Source: Steroidobacteraceae bacterium | Lineage (GTDB): Bacteria > Pseudomonadota > Gammaproteobacteria > Steroidobacterales > Steroidobacteraceae | DNA: 12,167 nucleotides | Direction of reading: 5' to 3' | Assembly (NCBI GenBank): GCA_025927665.1 | Contig: JAICKZ010000067.1 | Coordinates: 1 to 12,167 of the forward strand | Part shown: positions 1-7,225 of the stretch, one piece after another | Numbering within the stretch: the first letter of the stretch is position 1 | How the letters are laid out: each line of letters opens with the position of its first letter | Translations under genes and position numbers: made by a program | The notes under the pieces: generated by a model | What the model was told of the DNA's origin: nothing | Databases searched by the model: none | Seen by the model: the letters and a program-made list of their open reading frames with translations, nothing else

Positions 1-1155
1 CACATTGAATCCTTCATCAATCGTTTCAAAGCTCAAGCCAGCAAGGCGCGACAAGCGCAAAGTCGTATCAAAGCTTTAGAACGCATGCAGCGCATTGCAC
101 CCGCTCATGTTGACACCGAATTTACTTTTACTTTTCTTGAACCTTACAAACTACCGCGTCCGGTATTGGTGATCGAAGATCAAGCGGCTGGTTATGGCGA
201 TCGAGTGATGGTGAATGATATTAATTTCACCATCGCGCCAGGCGATCGCATTGCGTTACTCGGGCACAATGGTGCGGGCAAATCGACAGTCATGAAAATG
301 TTGGCCGGTGAATTACCGGCACTTGCAGGCAAGCGTACCGAAGCCAAAGATATACGCATGGGATATTTTGCCCAGCATCAACTGGAACAACTCAAGACCA
401 ATGAATCGCCGCTTGAACATTTGACGCGATTAGGTGGGCCGGTCGCAGAGAAAGCCGCTGAGCTAGAATTGCGTGATTATCTGGCCAGCTTCGGTTTTCG
501 CGGCGATCGCGTATTCGATGCCATTGGGCCGTTCTCCGGCGGAGAAAAAGCTCGCTTGGTCCTTGCATTGATTTCTTATCTGCGACCCAATTTATTATTA
601 CTGGACGAACCTACCAATCATCTTGATTTGGAAATGCGTCAAGCATTGGCGCTGGCATTGCAAGAATATCCGGGCGCGGTCGTCATGGTATCGCATGATC
701 GCCACTTGCTACGCACGGTGGTGGATGAGTTCTACATCGTTGCCGATGGTTATGCCAAACCATTTGATGGTGATCTAGAAGACTATGCGAAGTGGAGCAT
801 CGAGCATCCCAAAAGTGAAGCTGAACCCATCTTCATTACCACCAAACCCGCTGCAAAAAAACCAAATGAAGATCGTGAACAACGTAAGCGTGATGATGCC
901 GAACGTCGCAGACGCATCGCGCCGTTAAAAACAGAAGTGGATAAACTGGAGCAGCAACTTACAACTGCACAACAAAAGTTGAAAGAAGTGGAAACATTAC
1001 TCGCTGCATCCGATATTTATTCGCAAGATAATAAACATCGGCTGCGTGAATTGTTGGAAAAGCAAACTGATATCAAACGTGACATGGCGAACATTGAACA
1101 AGCATGGATGAGTAAATTGGAATTATACGAACAAGCACTTGCTGAGATTGGCTAA
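1..1155 (+). CDS. yheS: ABC-F family ATPase, YheS-like (5' end missing)
   Basis: This is the 3' part of a soluble ABC-F protein. The frame is open from base 1, so the ATG at 85 is internal, and 384 residues are visible. They begin with the end of the inter-domain linker (HIESFINRFKAQASKARQAQ), which in ABC-F proteins reaches toward the ribosomal P-site tRNA. The second ABC domain follows: Walker A GHNGAGKST (visible residues 88-96), signature FSGGE (178-182), Walker B LLLLDEPTNHLD (D202, E203) and switch His in VSHDRH (H232). From about residue 290 a charged, Gln/Glu/Lys-rich coiled-coil tail follows. E. coli YheS is about 637 aa, so roughly 250 residues lie upstream of the window. There are no membrane segments, which argues against a transporter. 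The probable role is ATP-dependent action on the ribosome during translation. The family call is firm, and the YheS subgroup rests on the linker and tail. Confidence 0.9.
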   Translation, partial: HIESFINRFKAQASKARQAQSRIKALERMQRIAPAHVDTEFTFTFLEPYKLPRPVLVIEDQAAGYGDRVMVNDINFTIAPGDRIALLGHNGAGKSTVMKMLAGELPALAGKRTEAKDIRMGYFAQHQLEQLKTNESPLEHLTRLGGPVAEKAAELELRDYLASFGFRGDRVFDAIGPFSGGEKARLVLALISYLRPNLLLLDEPTNHLDLEMRQALALALQEYPGAVVMVSHDRHLLRTVVDEFYIVADGYAKPFDGDLEDYAKWSIEHPKSEAEPIFITTKPAAKKPNEDREQRKRDDAERRRRIAPLKTEVDKLEQQLTTAQQKLKEVETLLAASDIYSQDNKHRLRELLEKQTDIKRDMANIEQAWMSKLELYEQALAEIG

Positions 1156-1160
1156 AGAAT

Positions 1161-1185
1161 GGTTCGACAAGCTCACCATGAACGG
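1161..1185. repeat. REP-like palindromic intergenic repeat, single copy
   Basis: Five bases after the yheS stop lies a 25-bp element beginning GGTTCGACAAGCTCACC and ending ATGAACGG. It can fold in two ways: GTTC (1162-1165) with GAAC (1180-1183), or ATGGT (1159-1163) with ACCAT (1175-1179). From memory it resembles dispersed intergenic repeats of the form TTCGACAAGCTCA...GAACGG found in several proteobacterial genomes; this was not checked. I see no second copy in the window. It is not a good intrinsic terminator because no T-run follows. Confidence 0.4.
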
Positions 1186-1217
1186 GGCATTAACATCAAC
1201 CAGCTATGCGCCGATGA

Positions 1218-1236
1218 TCAGATTCTAGAGATCTGA
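1218..1236. promoter_or_regulatory. Inverted repeat, possible operator of the toxin-antitoxin locus
   Basis: Perfect 6-bp arms TCAGAT (1218-1223) and ATCTGA (1231-1236) flank 7 bp. The site lies just upstream of a TATAAA-like -10 at 1254, where the -35 region would be. Antitoxins of this kind often repress their own promoter by binding such palindromes, but no binding site is known for this family member, so operator function is inferred from position alone. Confidence 0.3.
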
Positions 1237-1250
1237 GTCATTAAACTTTA

Positions 1251-1259
1251 TGGTATAAA
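1251..1259 (+). promoter_or_regulatory. Possible extended -10 promoter for the antitoxin gene
   Basis: TGG-TATAAA fits an extended -10 box (TGnTATAAT, one mismatch). There is no convincing -35; the hexamers 15-18 bp upstream do not resemble TTGACA. Transcription would begin near 1266 and give a leader of about 60 nt. A second, weaker inverted repeat, GACAT/ATGTC (1273-1277 and 1283-1287), falls inside that leader. Confidence 0.3.
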
Positions 1260-1326
1260 AATCTCAATGCGTGACATGATTAATGTCCAAGTGTAAACTT
1301 GATTTGCGTCAAAAGAGGGACACAAT

Positions 1327-1551
1327 ATGTCAGCTTTATTGAAACAGATTGAAGATCAAGCTCGTGAATTAAATATTGAAGATCGCGCAAAGTTAGCTGA
1401 ATCCATGCTTGAATCCCTGTGTTCTCCTCTGTCAGAAATTGAAAAGGCATGGGCAGTGGAAATTGAAAAGCGGGTTGCGGCATTCGATCAGGGAGAAATT
1501 TCATCCTATGATGCTGAAGAAGTATTTGCGGCGGCGCGTCGTATTCCATAG
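1327..1551 (+). CDS. Type II antitoxin, 'addiction module protein' family
   Basis: This is a 74-aa acidic, helix-rich protein with the layout of the small addiction-module antitoxin family (TIGR02574/PF09720-like). It has an N-terminal helix, then LNIEDRAKLAESMLESL (about residues 15-31), the AW-x-x-EIEKRV core (about 38-46), a DQGEISSYDAEEVF segment (about 54-67) and a C-terminal ARRI. The AGAGGGA Shine-Dalgarno at 1314-1320 lies 6 nt before the ATG and supports this start. The stop overlaps the GTG start of the following toxin remnant by one base, the usual antitoxin-first order with translational coupling. Its normal role is to bind and neutralise a RelE/ParE-type toxin and probably to repress the operon. 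The reading frame is intact although the partner is broken, so it is now an orphan unless it acts on a toxin elsewhere. The family call is confident; any remaining function is unknown. Confidence 0.85.
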   Translation: MSALLKQIEDQARELNIEDRAKLAESMLESLCSPLSEIEKAWAVEIEKRVAAFDQGEISSYDAEEVFAAARRIP

Positions 1552-1851
1552 TGAAGCGCGCAAAGTTTACTTCCCCTGCCCGGCGTGAATTTCTCAAGGA
1601 AGTTATTTACTACAACGAAAAGAGCCAGGACTCGGTACTCGCTTTGCTGGTGCAATTGAAGTAGCCACCGCATGAGCTCTTGCTTTTCCGCTTACAGGAT
1701 CTGTCGCATCAAATAATACACGGCGCGTTTTCGTTAAAGACTTCCCATTTGCTATCATTTATCGTCCAGATCAGATGGCATTGTAATATTTGCCGTTGCT
1801 CACCACTCGCGCCATCCAGAGTATTGGCAATGGCGTATTCAAGATCGGTAA
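1551..1851 (+). pseudogene. RelE/ParE-type toxin, broken by two frameshifts and one stop
   Basis: A toxin of about 100 aa can be rebuilt across three frames. Frame A from GTG 1551 reads VKRAKFTSPARREFLKEVIYY...NEKS (to 1625). Frame B from 1628 reads GLGTRFAGAIEVATA, hits TGA at 1673-1675, then continues ALAFPLTGSVASNNTRRVFV and KDFPFAIIYRPDQMA (to 1780). Frame C from 1783 reads VIFAVAHHSRHPEYWQWR-IQDR and stops at TAA 1849-1851. Each frame change fits loss of one base, near 1626-1628 and 1781-1783. The TGA fits a CGA (Arg) to TGA change, because Arg is expected there. The AVAHHSRHPEYW ending is typical of RelE/ParE family (PF05016-like) toxins paired with this antitoxin family. Such toxins cleave mRNA or poison gyrase, but which applies here cannot be told. 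Three independent lesions make a sequencing error unlikely and indicate a decayed gene. Confidence 0.88.
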
Positions 1852-1884
1852 CAATAAGGCGTTCAAGTGAACCGCAAACTGCAC

Positions 1885-1897
1885 ACACCATTGGTGT
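1885..1897. repeat. 13-bp palindrome between toxin remnant and glnE 3' end
   Basis: ACACCA-T-TGGTGT is a perfect 6-bp inverted repeat with a one-base centre, downstream of the toxin remnant and 60 bp beyond the glnE stop. A second short hairpin, GTTCA-AG-TGAAC, lies at 1861-1872. Neither is followed by a clear T-run on either strand, so a terminator is not supported. It may simply be chance. Confidence 0.25.
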
Positions 1898-1956
1898 ATC
1901 GATAATATAGTTTGCTTGGGGTTTAATTTATCAAACTCGCAAAAATCTGCATATAC

Positions 1957-4887
1957 TCAATCTTCCATCACTTGCTTCCACAATGCGACCACTGCAGTTC
2001 GTTCAACAACAAATTCGTCGTCATCAATCACATTGTCGCCACCGGCCAATGACAAATGATGAATGCGTTCGCGATACTTACGATAAATCGATGTCAATGT
2101 ATCCACCGTAGCTTGTGGAACAATATTTCCTGAAGCCAACGATTCCAGCTGTCGAATGTTGTCAGTGAATAAAATGATTGGTGGATATTCATCCGCCCAT
2201 TTCAACATCCAGTACTGCACCAGAAACTCAACATCTGCGATACCGCCCGCATCTTGCTTGAGATCAAATTTTCCTGGCTTTGCTTTGGACAATTCATCGC
2301 GCATGCGTCGACGCATATTGCGAACTTCTTCGCGTAAAGTTTCACGCTTGATTGCTTGACGCAGTATATCGACACGAATTTGTTCAAATTCGGCAATGAC
2401 AGTTGCATCACCCGCCACACCGCGTGCACGAATTAACGCTTGATGTTCCCAAGTCCAAGCTTCGTTGCGTTGATATTCATCAAAGCGTTGCAGACCTTGT
2501 ACCAATAAACCGCCTTTGCCACTGGGACGTAAACGAATATCGACTTCATAGAGCCTGCCTGCACGTGTGTGAGCCGCCAATAGATGAACCAATCGTTGCC
2601 CCAATCTTGCAAAAAATACCGCGTTTTCTAGTGTATTTTCGCCATTGGTTTGTTGATACACACCACTTGAATTGTGTAAAAATACCAAATCAAGGTCAGA
2701 GCCATAACCCAATTCGATTCCACCAAACTTACCATAGGCAACAACGATGACCGTTGCAGGACGTGCTGTCGCTGGGTCAGCGCCATACATCGGCAAGCCA
2801 TGACGTTGCAACAACTGCGCCCACGCCATACATAAAGTGGTTTGGACCAGTAACTCTGCAAGATCGGTCAAGCGGTCGCTGACCTTCATCAATGGCAAGT
2901 GGCCACTTAAATCTGCAACCGCAATACGGAAAATGGCAATGCGCTGAAATTCACACAGCAATTCCATACTCCGTTCATCGTCACTGGTATCACTATGGTC
3001 AATTTTAAACTGCAACTCCGTTGCCATCGAATGACGCGTTGGCACTTCGTTTAACAAGCGTTCATCGATCAATTCATCCAGCAATAATGGAAATGCGGCA
3101 ATTTGTTCGGCGAGAAATTCGCTTTGTACGCACAAGTTGATTAGCCGTTGCAATGCTTGAGGATGTTCGTGCAACAAGGCAAGATAAACTGTACGACCAC
3201 CAATTTTCTCGATAATGCGCAACACTCGCGCAAACACCATCTCTTGTTGTGCTTGTTGCGCAATCAAACGCAAAACTTGTGGCACGACCAAATGCAAACG
3301 ACGTCGACCAGTTTCATCCAGCCGTTGATAATAACCACTGTTGCGAACTTGCAGCATTTGAGTGGTGATATGTTTTGGATCTTGGAAACCCAATTCCTGA
3401 ATGACATGCCAGCGCTCAGCATCGCTGGTGCTCGGATCTAAAAAGCCCACTAATGCAGTGTCGAAATCATTGGGTTCACTTTCCGCGGCAAACACCACTG
3501 CGGCAAACCAACGACTGACGCGCTGACGATGCTCATCCAGCACACTCAATAAATTTTCCCATGTTGCGTAGCCAAGCGACACAGCTAACCGCAACTGCGC
3601 GATGGCATCATCTGGTAATTGATGCGTGTTATGATCATTCCATTGTTGCAAACGATTTTCTACTAATCGTAAAAACTGATAAGCACGCAACAACTCATTC
3701 ACTTGAAACGTTGATAACAATTTGTGATGTATCAGTTGCGGCAACACAGTTTGTAATTCAGGCGACTGCAATTGCCGATCATTTCCGCCTCGCAACAATT
3801 GAAATGCCTGCACTATGAATTCAATTTCGCGAATACCTCCCGGGCCGAGCTTTACATTGTTATGAAGTTCGCGCCGTTCCACTTCACGTGCGATCATTTG
3901 CTTCATGTCACGCAATGCTTCGAACACGGAAAAATCCAAGTAACGACGATAGACAAATGGACGCACCACATTTGTATATAAGGACGCATACTGATCAACG
4001 CAGGTAATGGGTCGCGCTTTAACAAAAGCATAACGCTCCCAATCGCGTCCATGTTGTTGCAGATACTCTTCAAAACCGTCAAAGCTCATCACTAATGGAC
4101 CGCTGTCACCGAAGGGTCGCAAACGCATATCTACACGAAATACAAATCCCTCCGCTGTCTTGTTGGCAAGATGCTGAATGATCCGCTGGCCAAGTCGCAA
4201 AAAAAATTCTGCATTGGCAATACTTGATGCACCATTCGTCTCGCCGTGTTCTGCGAATAAAAATATAAGATCGATATCCGATGAGTAATTTAGCTCGCGC
4301 CCACCTAACTTACCCATACCTAGAACCATCAAGTGTTGCGGCGTACTTGATTCATGTCCGATTGGCGTTCCATATATTGCACTCAACGCCGCATAGCTGC
4401 GTTGATATACCGCTTGTAGACATACGTCCGCGAGATTGGAAAGATCAAGCAAGGTTTCATTCAGCATGGCCCAACCCGCAATATCGCGCCATGCGATACG
4501 CACCATGTGTTGATGACGAAATCGCCGCAAGCTACTTTGCAGCTCAGTATCATCGCTAACATTAACCAGCCGTTGGTCAAGCTGCTCACGCAATTGCGCT
4601 ATATCAATCGTATCTTGCAGATGGCATTCATGAACTAAAGTAGGTAGAAAGTTTGGGTCGCGAGTACATGCATTCGTAACAAATTCGCTACTCACCCACA
4701 CTAATGGCAGGGATTCACGGATGCTGGGAATGCTTAAGGTTGAATGCAACTTCGCCGTGGCGTTTTCGGTAAGCACTGAGAGTTGCGCATCGACCTGTGA
4801 GCGTAATCGTTCTGGCAATGTAGGCATGGTGATGAAATCGGCGAACTGGAGGTACTGATCTTGCACATTAATCATATCGCGTCTCAT
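1957..4887 (-). CDS. glnE: Bifunctional glutamine synthetase adenylyltransferase / adenylyl-removing enzyme
   Basis: GlnE attaches AMP to, and removes it from, a tyrosine of glutamine synthetase in the cytoplasm, under PII control, and so tunes ammonia assimilation. The protein is 976 aa, close to E. coli GlnE (946 aa). Two nucleotidyltransferase domains are visible. The N-terminal adenylyl-removing one has GMGKLGGRELNYSSDIDLIF, with metal-binding D204 and D206. The C-terminal adenylylating one has YGKFGGIELGYGSDLDLVF, with D731 and D733. Both catalytic motifs are intact. An ARPITC...RRYLDFSVFEALRDMK segment and the KLGPGGIREIEFIVQ and LKQDAGGIADVEFLVQY motifs that follow each catalytic core in this family are also present. 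The N-terminal PLVWVSSEFVTNA segment matches the family start region. An alternative start is Met5 (ATG at 4875-4873); neither start has a strong Shine-Dalgarno. The gene is transcribed away from the peptidase operon, with little room for a promoter between them. Confidence 0.97.
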   Translation of the reverse strand: MRRDMINVQDQYLQFADFITMPTLPERLRSQVDAQLSVLTENATAKLHSTLSIPSIRESLPLVWVSSEFVTNACTRDPNFLPTLVHECHLQDTIDIAQLREQLDQRLVNVSDDTELQSSLRRFRHQHMVRIAWRDIAGWAMLNETLLDLSNLADVCLQAVYQRSYAALSAIYGTPIGHESSTPQHLMVLGMGKLGGRELNYSSDIDLIFLFAEHGETNGASSIANAEFFLRLGQRIIQHLANKTAEGFVFRVDMRLRPFGDSGPLVMSFDGFEEYLQQHGRDWERYAFVKARPITCVDQYASLYTNVVRPFVYRRYLDFSVFEALRDMKQMIAREVERRELHNNVKLGPGGIREIEFIVQAFQLLRGGNDRQLQSPELQTVLPQLIHHKLLSTFQVNELLRAYQFLRLVENRLQQWNDHNTHQLPDDAIAQLRLAVSLGYATWENLLSVLDEHRQRVSRWFAAVVFAAESEPNDFDTALVGFLDPSTSDAERWHVIQELGFQDPKHITTQMLQVRNSGYYQRLDETGRRRLHLVVPQVLRLIAQQAQQEMVFARVLRIIEKIGGRTVYLALLHEHPQALQRLINLCVQSEFLAEQIAAFPLLLDELIDERLLNEVPTRHSMATELQFKIDHSDTSDDERSMELLCEFQRIAIFRIAVADLSGHLPLMKVSDRLTDLAELLVQTTLCMAWAQLLQRHGLPMYGADPATARPATVIVVAYGKFGGIELGYGSDLDLVFLHNSSGVYQQTNGENTLENAVFFARLGQRLVHLLAAHTRAGRLYEVDIRLRPSGKGGLLVQGLQRFDEYQRNEAWTWEHQALIRARGVAGDATVIAEFEQIRVDILRQAIKRETLREEVRNMRRRMRDELSKAKPGKFDLKQDAGGIADVEFLVQYWMLKWADEYPPIILFTDNIRQLESLASGNIVPQATVDTLTSIYRKYRERIHHLSLAGGDNVIDDDEFVVERTAVVALWKQVMED

Positions 4888-4901
4888 AATCGTCTACTGA
4901 T

Positions 4902-6494
4902 ATGCGAATGGCAAATGGCCAATACATGAAACTCAAACTTCGATTGATCGTTGCGGCATTACTTCTGGTTGGCTTCGCGGCCAACAAATGGTTACATCAT
5001 CCCATTGACCAGAATGTGGTGGCCGCACAAAGAGATGAACTGACCATCGGCAAATTGCACTTACAATCTTGTGAAATTGGCAAACGCAGCGGACGTAATA
5101 CCCTTGCCGGTTACTGTACGCAATTTCCAGTATCGGAAAATCGAGCGGACGCGCACAGTCGAAAAATTAGTCTTAAAGTGGCGATTGTAAAAAGTACTTC
5201 CGCCAAACCCGATGTCGACATGGTGGTGTTTTTGGATGGCGGGCCGGGTGGTTCGGCGATTAATGACTATCCAGCTGTCAGCGATGCATTCACAACACTG
5301 CGCAAACAACATCATATATTGTTGGTGGATCAACGCGGCACGGGTGGTTCTAATGCACTGGATTGTCCGAAGACGGAGGCGTTTGGCAAATCTTTACTGG
5401 ATAAACTCGCTGGCGAGCAATATCCACCCGAGCAGTTCAAAGAGCTACTGAGAAAATGCATCACTGAATTACAGGACAAAGCCGATCCGCGTTTCTATTC
5501 CACCACCGATGCTGTTACTGACCTTGAAGAGATTCGCAGTGCATTGGACGATTCGCAGAAGAATATTGATAACAAACATATCTCGATTACCTTTGATTTA
5601 ATCGGTGTATCTTACGGCACACGCGTGGCGCAGCAGTATGCAAGTCGCTATCCCGCTGCGGTACGCAGTATTGTGCTTGATAGCCCAGTACCCAATTCAT
5701 TGGTGCTTGGCTCGGAACATGCTCGTGCATTGGAAGATGCTTTGAAAGCACAGCTCACTGCATGCAACACGACTCCGGCTTGTCAGCAAAAATTTGGTGA
5801 TGCGTTTGCGAATCTGCATACGCTGCGTGATCGTTTGCGCGATAAGCCTGTCACCGTTGAAACACGTGATCCCAATACATTTGAACTGTCAGAGCGGCCT
5901 CTTTCAGCCAGTGCCTTTGCTGGATTGGTACGACTGTATGCATACAACCCCATTACCAGTGCATTACTTCCATTAATGACTCATGACGCTTTGCATGGTA
6001 ACTACGCACCTTTGTTGGGTCAGGTACAACTGGTGACTGAAGGTATCGGTGACTCCATCAACACCGGCGTGGGTTTATCAGTGATCTGTACTGAAGATGC
6101 AGATCTGCTTAAGCCAAGACCAGAAGACAAGGACACGCTGCTTGGCAATTCACTGATTGATCTATATCAACAAGCCTGTCCAGTATGGCCGCATGGCGAG
6201 CGACCGGCACACTTTCATGATGTCTTTAAAACGGCAGCGCCAGTATTAATACTCAGCGGCGAATACGATCCAGTGACTCCACCGCGATACGCACAGGCAA
6301 TTGCATATGAACTCGACAATGTACGAGTGCTTAACTTGCGCGGCCAAGGTCATGCCGTCATGAATACACGTTGCATACCAGAGTTGCTGGAAAAATTTGT
6401 CAACACTTTGCAACCCAAAACACTGGATGCGAATTGTCTGGATTCATTATCGGCCATTCCTATGTTTGTGGATTACAACGGAGCTGCGCCATGA
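4902..6494 (+). CDS. Exported alpha/beta hydrolase, tripeptidyl aminopeptidase-like (S33 type)
   Basis: This is a 530-aa serine hydrolase, probably outside the cytoplasmic membrane. The N-terminus carries Lys/Arg followed by LIVAALLLVGFAA (about residues 15-27), a signal peptide or membrane anchor with no lipobox. The fold markers are LDGGPGGSA (oxyanion loop, residues 111-119), DQRGTGGSNALDC, the nucleophile elbow GVSYG (S237), LSGEYDPVTPP (acid D456) and RGQGHAV (H484). The GVSYG + YDPVTPP + GHAV spacing and the C-terminal TAP-like part fit Streptomyces-type tripeptidyl aminopeptidases and proline iminopeptidase relatives, which release short peptides from the N-terminus. Several Cys, including TRC after the His, suggest disulfides. 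Met9 (ATG 4926) is a good alternative start, giving a more standard signal peptide and more room upstream. The stop overlaps the next ABC ATPase start by ATGA, so it is the first gene of a coupled operon. Substrate is unknown. Confidence 0.88.
   Translation: MRMANGQYMKLKLRLIVAALLLVGFAANKWLHHPIDQNVVAAQRDELTIGKLHLQSCEIGKRSGRNTLAGYCTQFPVSENRADAHSRKISLKVAIVKSTSAKPDVDMVVFLDGGPGGSAINDYPAVSDAFTTLRKQHHILLVDQRGTGGSNALDCPKTEAFGKSLLDKLAGEQYPPEQFKELLRKCITELQDKADPRFYSTTDAVTDLEEIRSALDDSQKNIDNKHISITFDLIGVSYGTRVAQQYASRYPAAVRSIVLDSPVPNSLVLGSEHARALEDALKAQLTACNTTPACQQKFGDAFANLHTLRDRLRDKPVTVETRDPNTFELSERPLSASAFAGLVRLYAYNPITSALLPLMTHDALHGNYAPLLGQVQLVTEGIGDSINTGVGLSVICTEDADLLKPRPEDKDTLLGNSLIDLYQQACPVWPHGERPAHFHDVFKTAAPVLILSGEYDPVTPPRYAQAIAYELDNVRVLNLRGQGHAVMNTRCIPELLEKFVNTLQPKTLDANCLDSLSAIPMFVDYNGAAP
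6480..6483 (+). promoter_or_regulatory. Shine-Dalgarno fixing the NatA-type ATPase start
   Basis: GGAG lies 7 nt upstream of ATG 6491. This supports the start inside the hydrolase stop rather than the longer in-frame reading from 6371, whose extra 40 residues are a shadow of the hydrolase gene and precede the conserved MIEALGLHKSFG start. Confidence 0.7.
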
Positions 6495-7225
6495 TTGAAG
6501 CGCTCGGCTTACACAAAAGTTTCGGCAACATTAATGCGGTACAAGATGTGTCATTCGTGGCGCGTGATGGTGAAATCACGGGCTTGCTCGGTCCGAATGG
6601 CGCTGGCAAAACCACCACGTTGCGCATGTTGTACACGCTGATGAAACCCCAGCGTGGTGAAGTACGCGTGGATGGTTTCAATGCTACAACTGATGCACTT
6701 GAAGTACGTCGTCGCCTTGGGGTCTTGCCCGATGCACGCGGTTTGTATAAGCGCTTAACCGCACGAGAAAACATCAAGTATTATGCACGCCTACAAGGCT
6801 TAGACGAAAAGGTCATTTCAGCGCGCATTGAACAATTGATTAACATGTTGGAGATGAATGAGTTTGCGGATCGTCACACTGAAGGCTTTTCGCAAGGACA
6901 ACGCGTTAAGACGGCGATCGCCAGAGCGATTGTTCACGATCCACGCAATGTCATCTTTGACGAACCCACCAATGGATTGGATGTGATGGCAACACGCAGC
7001 TTACGTGAGTTTCTAAAACAATTACGCGCCGATGGTCGTTGCGTGTTGTTCTCCACGCACATCATGCAGGAAGTCGCGGCACTATGTGATCGCATTGTGA
7101 TCATTGCGCATGGACGTGTGGTGGCGCAAGGCACCGCTGCATCGCTACGCGAACAAGCAGGCGAAAGCAATCTGGAAGATGCCTTTGTCAAACTCATTGG
7201 TGCTGAAGCAGGAGAACTGGAATGA
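6491..7225 (+). CDS. natA: ABC exporter ATP-binding protein, NatA type
   Basis: This 244-aa cytoplasmic ATPase energises the permease encoded next. Motifs are Walker A GPNGAGKT (34-41), signature FSQGQ (133-137, in place of the usual LSGGQ), Walker B VIFDEPTNGLD (D157, E158) and switch His in STHIMQEV (H190). The usual Q-loop glutamine is replaced in GVLPDARGLYKRLTARENI (D81), which with the SQGQ signature is typical of the NatA sodium-export ATPase group. NatA of Bacillus is about 246 aa. The ATG overlaps the upstream hydrolase stop, and the TGA overlaps the permease start, both as ATGA, so all three products are probably made from one message. The family call is strong. The natA name is by similarity, and sodium as substrate is not shown by the sequence. 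Confidence 0.88.
   Translation: MIEALGLHKSFGNINAVQDVSFVARDGEITGLLGPNGAGKTTTLRMLYTLMKPQRGEVRVDGFNATTDALEVRRRLGVLPDARGLYKRLTARENIKYYARLQGLDEKVISARIEQLINMLEMNEFADRHTEGFSQGQRVKTAIARAIVHDPRNVIFDEPTNGLDVMATRSLREFLKQLRADGRCVLFSTHIMQEVAALCDRIVIIAHGRVVAQGTAASLREQAGESNLEDAFVKLIGAEAGELE

Noticed and set aside
1680..1910. 76-aa and 60-aa reading frames on either strand over the toxin region
   Set aside because: They are by-products of the frameshifted toxin and show no protein family features; the spliced toxin frames explain the region.
6371..6490. Longer N-terminal extension of the NatA-type ATPase
   Set aside because: The extra 40 residues overlap the hydrolase coding sequence. The Shine-Dalgarno and the family start both point to ATG 6491.
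242..6921. Three copies of GCGATCGC (242-249, 502-509, 6914-6921), resembling the cyanobacterial HIP1 octamer
   Set aside because: Only three copies, all in coding sequence at Ala/Ile/Arg/Asp codons, while the genes are clearly gammaproteobacterial in type. Too few to claim a repeat system.
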